64,000 nucleotides of DNA from Cotesia glomerata. Taxonomy: Eukaryota > Arthropoda > Insecta > Hymenoptera > Braconidae. Below are positions 1 through 12,700 of the stretch, piece after piece (within the stretch, counting starts at the first letter, position 1; every line of letters begins with the position of its first letter). The position numbers were made by a program, and so were the translations under genes. The stretch lies in contig NC_058160.1 of NCBI RefSeq assembly GCF_020080835.1, forward strand, positions 744,001 through 808,000, written 5' to 3'. The notes under the pieces are model-generated. The model had not been told where the DNA came from, did not search any database, and worked only from the letters and a program-made list of their open reading frames with translations.

Positions 1-180
1 TGAATCAAGAAAAAAATTCTTAAGCCAAGAAAATAATTTTGACGAGTTTCATTGTCTTGGATCAAGACGAAAAATTCTTAAATCAAGTAAAATTTATTTA
101 AATCAATAAAAATTTCTTAGTTTAAGAATTTTTCAACTCAAATCAAGAAGATGAAATTCTTCAAAATTATTTACTTGATT
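1..180. repeat. Dispersed TCAAG / AATTCTT inverted-repeat family
   Basis: The stretch is built of short alternating motifs such as TCAAGAAAAAAATTCTT and AAATCAAG on both strands. The same wording recurs near 9640-9750, 10200-10480, 12600-12740, 13790-14350, 15655-15800, 38055-38170 and 47920-48120, which points to a dispersed non-autonomous element. No coding potential is seen. Ends of individual copies are not clear. Confidence 0.45.
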
Positions 181-2280
181 AAAGTAATTTTTTTTTCGGT
201 GCATAAACGGTGGTAAGTAAAAAACTAAAAATTTTAAACAATTTTTACTGAAATTAATATTAAAAAAAAAAAAGATTGCAGATAAAGATCAATAAAGCAA
301 TATGGAATTAGATGATAAAAGTTGAATTGGTTTTGCATCCTTGGATAGTACGCAGATCAAAGCTGTTCGTAAATTTCGACGAAGTATATATCGATGCACA
401 CGCTACACATAACCCAGGGGTTTATTTGGGAACATGTGTGTCGGAGAGAGATGTTAGCAGAGTACAGAGTACAGAGGTATAGAGTTCACCCAATGGACTC
501 GGTATTTTCGACGGCGGGGGTGCCATATCGGTGGGGCGTGGTCCAAATCTGTCACATTCGCCACACGAGTTTATGCTTTACTCATATTCATCTGGAATAC
601 TTATTCAATCTATTGTGCTCTATAAATACGTGTTATTTTATTTTTTATTTTTGTCAATGTATACCTTGAAAAAACTCCAGTACTTGCAGGTAAATCGAGG
701 ATTTCATCAACAAGTCAACTAGTCAACCTCGAATTTGTAAAGGATTGACCGGCAATATGTGACCTTTTATCCTGCATGGCACTTTCATCTAATCTATTAA
801 TCTACCCTCGTTCATATCTTTTACAATCTTTAGTCGGTGCATTAATAAACATAGACGGGTACTTATTTATTGATATTTTTATACTTTCACTCCAAGTCAG
901 GGAGGAGATGGAGATAAAAATCCAAGATTATAGATTTTAGATTCAAGACTTTTTTTAGTACTTACTACCACTAGACTTGTCTATAAATAACATCAAGCCC
1001 ATAAATATCAATTCTTGTTATAAAGTTACGTTATTATAATGTCTCTAAATTAACTTTGCAACCATTATTTTGTGATAACATCTTTCGAATCTTTAACATC
1101 GTTGCACTGATTTTTTTTTATACGTACTTTAAATTCTTTAAAGATTAATGGAAATAGTTTGTAAATTTTAAACCGAAAAATTCCATTGAAACAAATTATT
1201 TTTAACAAAATTTTCTTTCAAATCTTAAATTTTTATTGTAATTTATTTTTGACTTTTCGTTAAAAAATTAATAAAAAAAAAAAGTTGCAATTTGATATTT
1301 TTTTAATTAAAAATTTCAAGAGATTGCCAATTATTTTAAATTTTTCTTAAAAAAATTGACTTTTTATTATAATCTAAATTTTTTTTACCAATTATAATTT
1401 TTATTAAAAACTTATTATTTTTAAAATAAAAACAAAGCTTATTTTTTTAAAATTAAAAATTTTCGTACAAGATTGTAAATTTTTTTCAATTTTTTTAATA
1501 CAATAATTTGTGTAACAAATTTTTTTTATAATCTTCAAACTCATAAAAGCCTCGAATATCAAACAAAAAACTTCAGACAATAAAACCTCAATCGTACACT
1601 TTTGGTTTTACAATTGGCCGTGTTTTTTATTCAATACCATTTGTACATTGTCCTGAAAATTACAGCGTGGAAGTACGCGTGTCGATGGGCGTTCTGTTTT
1701 TACTAAATTTCAATAGATCCAAATTACTTTCATTGGTAATATAATACAATTGACACAACTATAAATTATATATTTCTCACCTTGTAGACTTTTATTGTCG
1801 CAAGTTAAGTCGAAAATAAAACCGGAGGACTAGCACAAATTTCATCAGTAAAATAAGTGCAATTCCTTAAAAAAAAATAACTATATATACGCCGATCTGT
1901 ACTCTTAATCCATCAAAGGCTAAAAAAAATAAAAGTATATAAATTATCGCTTCTTATCTCGCTCCTTTCCCACGTAACTTCTGACCCGTCTTTTATTTTC
2001 CGGCATAAAATTAACTCCGCAAAAAAACATTCAGTATCCATCGAATGCATGATAAATAAAATAAAAATAAAAGCTCTTAAAAAAAATCAACTATTTTTTT
2101 TTTTTATTTTCTATCGAGCTTTTTCTTGTTGCTCCGCGAAAAAACTGGTAGATCATCGTGAGGACGTCGAAGAAAAAAAAGTTACCGGGGCAAAAAAAGG
2201 CTCCGAGTACCTAAAGCATAAAAAGTAAATAAATAAAAGTGAAAAAGGTAAAAAAGTGAAGAAAATAAAAAAATAACGAA
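181..2280. other. AT-rich sequence, no gene recognised
   Basis: Mostly homopolymer-rich AT sequence. A less AT-rich patch at about 380-560 carries overlapping short open frames, but these show no recognisable protein and no splice context, so they are not called. It may be upstream regulatory DNA of the homeobox gene. Confidence 0.5.
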
Positions 2281-2334
2281 ATGGCAAGACAAAAAAATGA
2301 TAGAGGATGGGCAGAGAAGAAAATCGCTCGCAGG

Positions 2335-2588
2335 CTATTTTCCAGAGGAATTTTCATTGGACGACCGCCATATTGAGAGCCGGGATAAAGCACTGGCTCT
2401 TCTTGACGTTCTATTGGGCATTTCCATGGCAACGGTTCCCACGGAGCAACCAGTGAGACCGAGGGTGGATTGACGGCAGTTCCAGGGGTCGGTACCGTAC
2501 TGCTCCCACCCCCTGGTTCGACGCGCATCCCCCGACATCCTGTGCGGGATAACTACATTTCGCGGACAGAATCCCACAAGAACTCACG
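2335..2588 (+). other. Candidate 5' noncoding exon and promoter region of the homeobox gene
   Basis: A sharp rise in G+C within AT-rich DNA ends at a textbook donor (CTCACG|GTGAGT, intron from 2589). The frame that would join the next homeobox exon (phase 2) is open from 2407 but has no ATG, and other frames from the local ATGs at 2281 and 2426 stop quickly. A transcribed but untranslated first exon fits best. The alternative is a conserved control region. This is inference from composition and the donor only. Confidence 0.35.
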
Positions 2589-3239
2589 GTGAGTGGTGTC
2601 CCCGTCTCCGGTCATCCCTCTGTTTATCCTCGGATCTCCAAAATACTTGGTATTAATACACTTACAGTACGCTAGTTCGTTCCAATTGTTTTTTTGTTCG
2701 CGTTTTCATTTTTCTTCGGCAATTTCGAGGCCAAGTGCGCGGTTCTGAGACACTCTTGTCTGATGACAATAATAATAGTTGTTATAATAATAATAATAAT
2801 CATAATAAATAATTTAATTCAATTGGTTGCCTCAAACTCCCGCCAATTATTAAGATATTTGAATTTTCAAGGACGTCGCTCGCACTTGCACTTGCACCCT
2901 CTCTGACCGACTGAGGCGCCGTCGCAATTTAATGATAGGGATTCAATTTTAATGACCATTCTTACGGTCACTTGTCGCTTTTAAATTTTACTAGTTTTTT
3001 TTTATTGGATTGAAGTTAAACAATGGATTAAGTATCAACACGGCAGTGTCTTGCGACAAGTACTCATTACCAAGATATGTAATTGGTGTTTAGTGATGAT
3101 GGTTGTGCGATTGAATAAATATTTGGAATAGTTAGTTTTATTATTCGTACTTTACATTTTTGTGAGTGACTGTTGATTAAAAAGAAACATTAATTATAAT
3201 TGTGAAGACATTTTTTTTAAATATAACCTGAAAAATTTG

Positions 3240-3779
3240 TCATTAATATTAGAAAAAAATTCTGGACACTTTTTTAATTAATTAATTAAACATTTTTTTA
3301 AAGAAGAAATAATAATTAATATTATTAAAAATTGTGAAGACATTTTAAAAAAAATTATTTGAAAATATTTGTGAAGAAATAATAATTAATATTGATAATA
3401 ATTGTTTAAAGATATTAAAAAAAAGTTTTGGTGAAGAAGAATTAATAATAATAATTAATATTAATAAAAATTGTAGACATTTAAAAAAAACTTATTTGAT
3501 AATTTTTGTGAAGAAATAATAATTAATATTGATAATAATTGTTTAAAGATATTAAAAAAAAAAAATTTGAAGAAGAAATAATAATAATAACTAATATTAA
3601 TAAAAATTGTGAAGACATTTTAAAAAAAATTACTTGAAAATTTTTGAGAAGAAAAAATAATAATAATTAATTTTGATAATAATTGTTTAAAGATATTAAA
3701 AAAAAATTTTTGTGAAGAAAAAATAATAATAATTAATATCAATAAAAATTGTGAACATTTAAAAAAAAAATTGTGATAG
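3240..3779. repeat. AT-rich tandem repeat, period about 137 bp
   Basis: The phrase GTGAAGAAATAATAATTAAT starts at 3371 and 3508, and a diverged copy (GAGAAGAAAAAATAATAATA) starts at 3646, each followed by TTGTTTAAAGATATTAAAA. Roughly four degenerate units lie just upstream of the first supported homeobox coding exon. Confidence 0.65.
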
Positions 3780-3874
3780 AACTATGTCCAGTTTATAGAG
3801 CAGCTGATTAGTTTCTTCGGAAGAAGAAGAAGAAGAAAAAGAAGTGGCTTCCCAAAAGTCTGTAGATTTTTCAG

Positions 3875-4314
3875 CAGGGACCTCTTCCAGGGTCACAACG
3901 GCATCATCCTGGCTAACGACCTATCCGGTGGAAACGGCGGTGGGTCCGTCGGCGGGACCTCTGTAGGCGTAGGCGGTTCTTTGCCGACCACCGCGCTTAG
4001 TTTGGACCATCAGCAATTCAACATTTTTCCGGCGATATTTAGTCGGCAACTAAACTTCTCGGCCGCCGCGGCAAACTGCAGCCAAAACAAGCTGATGGAC
4101 GAGCTCAGGCCGAACTTGGGACTCCTGGGGGTCGGCCTCGTCGAGAATGACACTTTTCACATTAATCATAATCAGGAGAAGAGAAAGTGCAGCAGTGCCA
4201 GCTCTAACGAACAGGACTTTGGGCTTTACGGAGTCCATCAGGGACTTGAGGCCAGTCCTCCCACGCCGGCGGCTACTCCGGGGAGGAATAGCGTCGGGAA
4301 TGCTACTAGTGTTG
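3875..4314 (+). CDS. Homeobox gene, N-terminal coding exon
   Basis: The acceptor GTAGATTTTTCAG ends at 3874 and the donor GTT G|GTGAGA is at 4315 (phase 1). The frame reads a Gly/Ser-rich stretch (LSGGNGGGSVGGTSVGVGG), then a low-complexity but clearly coding-like region ending GNATSVG. No in-frame ATG exists between the stop at 3777 and Met at 4095 (MDELRPNLGLL). The start therefore lies in an unseen upstream exon, or translation begins at 4095. The Gly-rich part has coding-like base use, so an upstream exon is favoured. Confidence 0.75.
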
Positions 4315-6681
4315 GTGAGACACTTTTTAATTTTTTTTACTAGTTGGTTTAAGCTTTTAAAAATTTATTCGATTAATTGACGAGAGTAAAGTCCAGGATT
4401 TTTGTGCACTGATACAAAGATTTGTTTATATTTAATAAGCTTTATTAACTGTTAATAAATGATTTTTTAACATCATAGGATTTAATAAATATTTATTAAC
4501 AGTTAATAAGTAATTTATTATTAATAAGTATTTATTAACTGTTAACAAATATTTATTTAAAATAAAAAGCAAAAATAGCTATTTTCTTTTGATACTTTGT
4601 ATAACCCTATAGCTGGAATACATGATAATAATTCAATACATTTAATAAATTAACGATTTTAATGTTTAAAAATATAAAAGATAATTATGAGCTGTGATAG
4701 AATTTGGTATTTTACAATAAACGTTATTATAATGTAATATAATTAATGCAAATAATTTATAAAGATGATTTTTGTTTATAAACAATCTTCATATCATGAC
4801 ATTGCAAGCTAAACAAATTCACTCAACAAAATATTTATTAACTGTTAATAAATGCTTATTAACTATTGATAAATGTACTTTCCTCCCAAATAAATATTTA
4901 TTGAATGTTAAAAAATATTTATTAGAATTTAATAAATTAAATAATTGTCTTCAAATAAATTAAATTATTAATAGTAAATAAATTCTTCTATCAGTGTGTT
5001 TTTTTCATCGGGGTGATAATTTTAATTATTATTACAAAAAAACACCGGTGGAAAATATCATCTTTACAATTCCTCACTTAATTTTATTATTATACACTCA
5101 TTTTTTTAAATTTAATTTTTTTAATACAAAATAAAACAGAAATACATGCAGGTCTTACTATTGATACTTTTTACTACTTAAAATACAATTTTTAAAAATT
5201 ATTCCGAAACTTTTCTTCTTGATCTTCAATTTCCAGTCATTCAACAGCAAATTTCTTAAGTTGGCTTCAAAATTGCAAAGTTACTTTTGTAAGAACAAAA
5301 AAATTATTTCAATTGAAATTTATCAAGATAAATAATTTATTTTTATAAAATCAGCGAGTGGAAAATATTATCTTTAGGATTTTTAACTTTGTTTAATTGA
5401 CAAAGAATTTATACTTTTTTTAATTCAACTTTTTTTTAAAAATTGACATGGTGGTCTTAATATTGATACTTTTTACTACTTAAAATACAATTTTTAAGAT
5501 CTATTCCGAAACTTTTCTCCTCAATCTTTAAGTTTCAGTCACTAAACAGCAAATTTTTTAACTTAGCTTTAAGATTAAAATTCACTTAAACATTTATTAT
5601 TTATTAATATAAATAACAATTTTAAATTATTAATTTTTTCATAAAAAAATACCAATATTATCATAAAACAAAATTAACAGTCAATTACATTAATAAAAGT
5701 ATTTTTTGCCCAATTTAGAACTTGTAAATAATTAGTTTTACTAAAACTTGTACTTAAAATAATAATTTCAAAAAATTATTTAAAATCGCAGTTACAAAAA
5801 TAATTTTAATTTTAATTTTATTATTTATTATTTCACACCAAAAATTCCTAAAATAAAAAATTGTGATTGAAAGTCTGACTATTGATACTTCTTAATACTC
5901 AAAAGTTTTATTTTTAATTCTTTAGAAATTTTTTTGTACAATTTATAATTTTTTCAAATTATTACAAAAGAGATTAAAATATTTTTTTGCACCATACAAT
6001 TAATTTTTAACAACTTAGATCTACTTTAGAATTTTCTTTTACTAAATTGTAAATTACATTCATTATAATAATTTAATAATTCAAGAATTTTTGTTCTTAC
6101 AAAAAAACATGATTTTTCTGTCAAACAATTTAAATCAAAAACTCCCAAATAATTTATATTTTTGAATAATCTTCTGCTAAAAAACCAATCACAAAGTACT
6201 TATCACCTAGATAAGTATATATATTTATAAAAATGCACAACGGGTACTCGAGATGATGGGGAAATTTCACGGTCGTTGAGTCGGCAAGTGACGGTAGTCT
6301 TGTTGCGGCAACACGGGGGGTGTAAACTCGAGACCGAACAATGGGCCCGCGAGACCGACATATGGTTCTACCTGTTGTCGGGTATTGTTCGGTGATGGTC
6401 TCTCGCTCATTGAAAGGGGCTTTTTTTTAACTAATACTCCCCAGCTAGTACGCTATTATTATTTACTGTTGCTATTACTATTCATACAGACGGAATTGTC
6501 ATCAATCTCATTGTCACGTGAGTCATTTAAGAATCTATTTACTATTTAAAATTACACCTCTTAGTACTTTATTCTTCAAGTAGTCAGTGGAATGTTAAGG
6601 TGTCATAATTATAATTAATAAAAAATATTTCACTTGTTTTTATTGAAAATTAAGTTAGTCGACATTGTAACCATTCGTTTA

Positions 6682-6729
<48 letters not shown>

Positions 6730-9700
6730 CATTATAAATAATAATAATTATTACTAAAAAGAAATGCATTAAAAAAAAATAAAATTCTGAGAAACAGTAA
6801 AAAAATATACAAGTGTACACATGCGAGAGTAGGGATAGCCGCTGCGCTGCGCGCGCACCACAGTGAAAGGCGCGCGTGCGCACTAAAGGCGGGAGAGGAA
6901 GCGCTAAGTAACTTCCCGCTAGTGGCGCTGACGCGCGGGAAGATATGCCCATAAAAGCGGGGCCAGGGTCTCCGGACGTCATTTAGTGTTCAACTATCCT
7001 AACCAGTGGAATACACAAGCTATTTAAGTTACACAGAATCATTTGCAGGAAATTATAGCTTAAAAGCCGTCGTGTGAACGGTGTTGCCAAAGAGGCAAAA
7101 GCAGGGATTCAGTGCTAATTAACCTGGCGAGTGGAATACATGAGTCATTTAAGTTGCACAGAATCATTTTGATTATAACCGTCGTGTGAACGGTGTTGCC
7201 AAAGAGGCAAAAGCAGGGATCAACCAAGCCGTCGTGTGAACGTTGTCACCAAGGAAGTGAAGCAGTACAAAGAAGAAGCAGGTGTCGTCCAGGAGACGAG
7301 GCAGCAAGAAAGAAGAAAGAAGATATAGAATATAAGAGTTAGGACCCAAGTGATTCGCCAACTCCTGGCCAGTTGCACTGATACTAACAGTAGAGACAGC
7401 TCGTAGTCGCTTGGAGGTAGCCGAGGCCGTGTTCTCGTATGTAAAATAAAATTGTAATACGATCGAGCACCGCTGAACGGGACCAAGAGCTCCCTGCACT
7501 TCCTGTAGACCTTTGCTAAGGAAACGCAGGTTGAGTCGGAGCCGTTAGCTTGTAGTAAATAAAAGATAAAAGAGAGAGAAGAAGAAACTTGTGTATTAAT
7601 ATTAAAATTCATGTTAATAAAGATTGCTGTTCACTCTATAATAATATTTTTAATAATTTTAACGAGAAACTATATCCTATTAACCCGTCCGAATCCTGGA
7701 ATCCGATGAGCTCCTCTGAATTTATCTAATAATGACATAGTACTCGTTACAAAATTTAAAAAATTTAACCAACTACAACAAAAAAATAAACAAATTTAAA
7801 TATTTAATTATTGTCATAATTTTTTATTTGAATTTTGACAAATTTTTTCTATCCATTACTCCATTTTCTTCTTTCTTCTCCTCAATCATAATTTTTCTCA
7901 AGACTCGTAAATATCATCAATCACAATTATTAACTAGATATTCCAATATTCCAGACAATTAGTGTCCACACAAATTCATAACATAAGTACGATCAATTAT
8001 TTACAATAGATACAGAAAAAAAAATGATGACTTACTAAAATTATTATCATTTGATTAGATAACACACATTGAATTGATATTCTTATTCAATCGCCCAGCA
8101 AATTTATTAAAAAAAGATTAATTTTAAAAATATAAAAATTTTCAATTATTCAATTAATTACTAACATTTTATTATAATTATTTCAAGTTTTTATTTGAGA
8201 ATTGAAAACTTCTGTTGGACATTTAAATTTGAAATATTTAATAATTATTTACAATTACATCTATTACTTATTTGTTAATAATTCGTTAATGGATTTATCT
8301 TCGATTTTATTATTATTATTAATTTTTCTAACAATATACCAATTAAGTATACACTTAATAATAATTTTGTGTATTGCGAGCTTTCGCAATAAAAAAAATA
8401 TTTAGCTATAACACTACCTTAACATCCTTGTTATGTGGTAACGGTGTACTTGGTTGACTGATGGCTTGTTGACGAGATGTAAAAGTCGGTAGCTCTTTTA
8501 CTTCTGCGCTTTTTTATCGATGCGTACTTTGGTGGTGGCATCATTTTCTGTTATTTCTGAATTCAATTAAGATCATTAAAACAAATAAATTTTCTATGCA
8601 ACTAAATACTTGTACGTGAATAAAAAAAATTTTACCTTTTTAAATTCCATTTGCTTGGTTTTAGAAATGGTCTTCTTTTCGGACTTAGTTCAAATACCCG
8701 GTATTTAAAAAATTTCTTTTAAACATATTCATTTTTCACCGATTCCTTCTGGCTTGGCTTGTGAATCACCTCTCTTCTTCTCATAACGCCTCCGATATTA
8801 CTGGAGTACTGCTGGGATTAATATAGCCGCCTTCGATCTTACCGGAATCTTGCGCCGTATAATTTTAAGATTCAAATTAACATTTTTAATCGATCTAATG
8901 ATAATCCGACTAGTTCTTGGTGGTTTGAAGCTTGGCAATTTGATTCTTGGCGATTGGTGGTTGACGCTTGGTGGTTTTTTAATGATATCCACTGGATCAC
9001 TACAAAAAATAACAGTTTTCATAGAATCATCGGTTTCTTCAACTGTGTCATTAATGGTCGTATTGCTGAAGGTTGTACTTGGCGGAGTTATTTTAACGAT
9101 AGTTCTAGCATCTTCTGTGACAGGTATACATATATATTTAAATTTTTATAATTTTTTATATTGAAGAAAATTATTGCAAAAAAGTTTCAAGTGTAATTTT
9201 AAAAAAATATTTTTTAATTCTTATTTACTAAATGAAGCAAAATTAATAAACAAAAAAAGATCGACTAACTATAGTGATTTGATTTCATCAAAATTAATCT
9301 TTACATTTGGCTGATCTAGCAAAAACTGACCAGAAAATTGGTTTTAAGAACTTAGAAGGAATAGTCTTCGGGCGAACAGTCTGAGCGACACCGCGCTGCC
9401 TCACGGCGCGCGCCGGAACTATGCTACGGGACTTCTCAGGCTGCTTCCCCTACTACTGTCGCTTGTCTCTCGGCGTCTTTTGCCGTCTCTTTTCCCTTTT
9501 TCTTTTCTCCGGGTAAGCTGCGCGCGGCTGTCTTCTCTCTCTCGCACTCTCATAAATAAACTACACTAGTTATTTATTTTATTTAATCTTAATTTCAATA
9601 ATAATTTTATATAAAATATAGAGGCGCGTCACAATCTCGAGAAAAATTCTTGAACCTAAACAATTATTCTAAAGAATTTCATTATTTTTATTGTAACAAA

Positions 9701-12700
9701 AAATTTTCTTAACTCAAGAATTTTTCTCTTTAATTAAAAATTTTTTTTTCTAGAGTATTTTCATGATAAATTTATTTGCAAGATTTTCCTATCAATTAAA
9801 CAAAGAAATAAAACTAGAAGAACTATTTATGATTCTTTCCAAACATAAAATCCTTTAACAAAAGCTGAAAGCAAAGTACCGACTGACTATTAGTGTCAAA
9901 TGTTGGGCTTATTACTCCGTAGTTCGAATTATTCCCTTTGCTGCGACAGTAATGACGGATGTTATAAAAATGACAGATGGTCTTGTTGCCGTAGGCGACC
10001 CGCGGTGTCGAGTATCGGTGGTCCCCTGACTAAAATCGCACTTAACATCCCATCTACATACAAATACATACAATAATATCGATTATTATTATCATCGCCA
10101 TCATTATCATCACATCATCATCATTACCATCGCCTCCGGACTGGAGAACCGACTCCAGACCTCAATAAGTGAATAATAAGACTGGATAAAACGTACACCG
10201 AAAAAAAGGTTCACTTGAGCCAAGAAAATATTTTTCTTCCTAATGATTTTCTTGAGCAAAAAAAAATTTTTTTTTGACACAAAAAATTTCACTTATTCCA
10301 ACAAAATTAATTCTCTTGCTTTAAGAAATACGTATCTTGATCCAAGAAAATTTATTTAAGTCAAGAAAATCTTGTTTTGAGAAAATTCAGCCTCTTGCTC
10401 AAAAAAATTTAGTTCTTGATAGAAGTAAATTTTCTTGTCTTGAGAAAATTTCTTTCTTGCTCCAAAAAATTAAATATAAAGATAGAAGTAAATTTTCATG
10501 AATATTTTTATTGATTAACATGTTAAATGGCAAGATCAAATAATATTTAATCATTTTTTTTATTCAATATGTATAATTGCACGGTAAAATAATATAAAAT
10601 GGGTATCAAATATTCAAGAGAAAAATTTTGAAGGTGAGAAAATTTTTTTCTCAGCTGAAGTAGGCGGCGCTGCTTCCCTAAAGTATCTAAAAATCTTGAT
10701 CAAATATAAAAATTAATTGTATCAAGTATTTATGATAATTTGAATTAAGAAAAAATGACTTCTACCAAGAATATAATTTCTCGAAAAATTTTAACTTCGG
10801 GCTTCCTTCAGGCACCCGACAAATTTTCTTGAGCCGAGGATTTTGTTCTCCAGTCAAGAAATTTTTCTTTCTGTGTAGTCAGGTGAACTTGACCGAGTTT
10901 CTGCTTGGGAATGTTTGAATGGGGTAAACGGGGGCAAGGCGCGTAAAGTGGACAGCATTCATCCTCGAACATTGAATCAGCATGTAACATGATTAGGTCA
11001 TTAACGCCCTAACCAAGTTAGAGTACAGTGCGAGGGACTTGCTTGGCTGGTTGCTCGGCACCTCTATCTCTATCTTTGTCTATCTCTCGCCCACTCTTTA
11101 TCGCCTCCTCCTTCTGCGCCGTCAACCTGATGACATGCAGATTTGCTCCTAGCTACTTCCGTTCCTTCAAGAGTCCGATGTCCGACCTCCGACCACCGAC
11201 CGCTTGAATAATACATTTTTATTTTAAGAACTAAATAAACTTTCATTTTTGAGCCGCGAAATATTTATTGAGAAAAAATAAATAAATTTTTTTAATGATG
11301 ATGATGATGATATTTTTAATAATATTAATTAATAAAATGTGGTTGTTGAGGTTACGCGGTGTTTGCAGGTGCAGAGGGTGCTTTCAAAAAATTGAAACCC
11401 GAGCCCTGTGCCTCCAGTCCACATATCGGCCACACGCCAACCACAGCAAGCTGTCCTACGCCGGCTAGAAGACGACACAGGACAACTTTCACCCAGGTAT
11501 TTATTTTTAAGTATTAAATTTTATTTATCGCGAAATTGGGGAGTTTTTTAATTACAACTTTGATTAGTACAGCTATGAACTCAATTTTGTAATTTATTGA
11601 TAGGGATTAAATGATTTTATTTTATTTTTTTTATATTTATTAGAAACTTGCCGAGAATTGTGAATTTTTTAAATAAATTTTAACATTAATTCTGCTATTA
11701 TCAATTATTTAATCAATAAGTGATAAATTTACGGGATTATTTAGAGAAAATTTATTTTATAAATCCACCAGAAAATTTTTTTATTCTCTTAATTTTATAG
11801 ATAATTAAAAGTATGGAAAATTTAATATAAGACACCAAATACTGTGCAAAAAAAATGATTATCATTACATCAGATTATTTAATAATAATAATATCAAGAG
11901 TTTAGAAATATTCTATAATATGTAAATTGATAACAAATAAAATAAATAATCAGTAGTCATAATTTCGCATTATAAATTATTTTGTTTTATTAGTGTAAAT
12001 TATTAATATAAATTCGTAAGTGAAACACATTTTATTTTAAGCTATTAATTATTTTTTAATTAATATATGTGCTTATTAAAAGTAAAAAAATAATTATTCA
12101 TACTCAACAAATTAATAAATAGTTTATAATTTGATTAATTTAGTAACAGATATTTAAATCTTTAATCTGACTTTATTTTTCTGGTATATTAAATGTATTA
12201 AATAATAAATAATTAATTACATAATTAATTACCGAGCCAGGAATCGAACCTGGATCTGTCCGAACACATGTCAGGTGCTCTATTATTTGAGCTACTATAC
12301 TTTAACGTACGGCCGTCAATTAAGTTAGCATCGACACAATTCAGAATTAAACATCATTAATAATTGCTAAAAATTTAATCAAGCAAAAAAATTGTCATTA
12401 GAACAACAAATTAAACACCATAAATAAAGTTTTTTGATCTTTGCTTCCAGTGAGTTAAAATAAATATTTTTTTTTGCTAATTTAATAATTTATAATTTAT
12501 CATTATAATTATAAAAAGTTTTGATAATTAAATTGACGTAAAATATAAATTCTTTTTTATTTTTAATTTTTTAGTTAAGAAAAAATTTAAATAATTGTTT
12601 TTTTTTTTCGGCTCAAGAAATTTTAATGAAATTTTAATTCAAGAAATTTTCTGTCTTGATTAAGTAATAAAATTCTTGAATTAAGTAAAATTTACTTAAA

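Noticed and set aside
394..722. Two overlapping short plus-strand frames
   Set aside because: No recognisable domain, no splice signals, hydrophobic composition typical of AT-rich read-through.
2211..2577. Minus-strand frames over the G+C-rich island
   Set aside because: They lie opposite a good plus-strand donor and the candidate first homeobox exon; no known protein similarity.
6650..6982. Minus-strand frame with long Tyr run
   Set aside because: The Tyr run is the (AAT)n microsatellite; the remainder is within the LTR-like unit.
8798..9164. Opposed frames at 8798-9164
   Set aside because: Repetitive GGTGG/TTGGCGATT words give open frames on both strands; no domain seen. Could be a decayed repeat.
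12229..12304. Functional tRNA gene
   Set aside because: The T-arm is perfect but the acceptor stem does not pair and the anticodon arm is irregular; treated as tRNA-like repeat.
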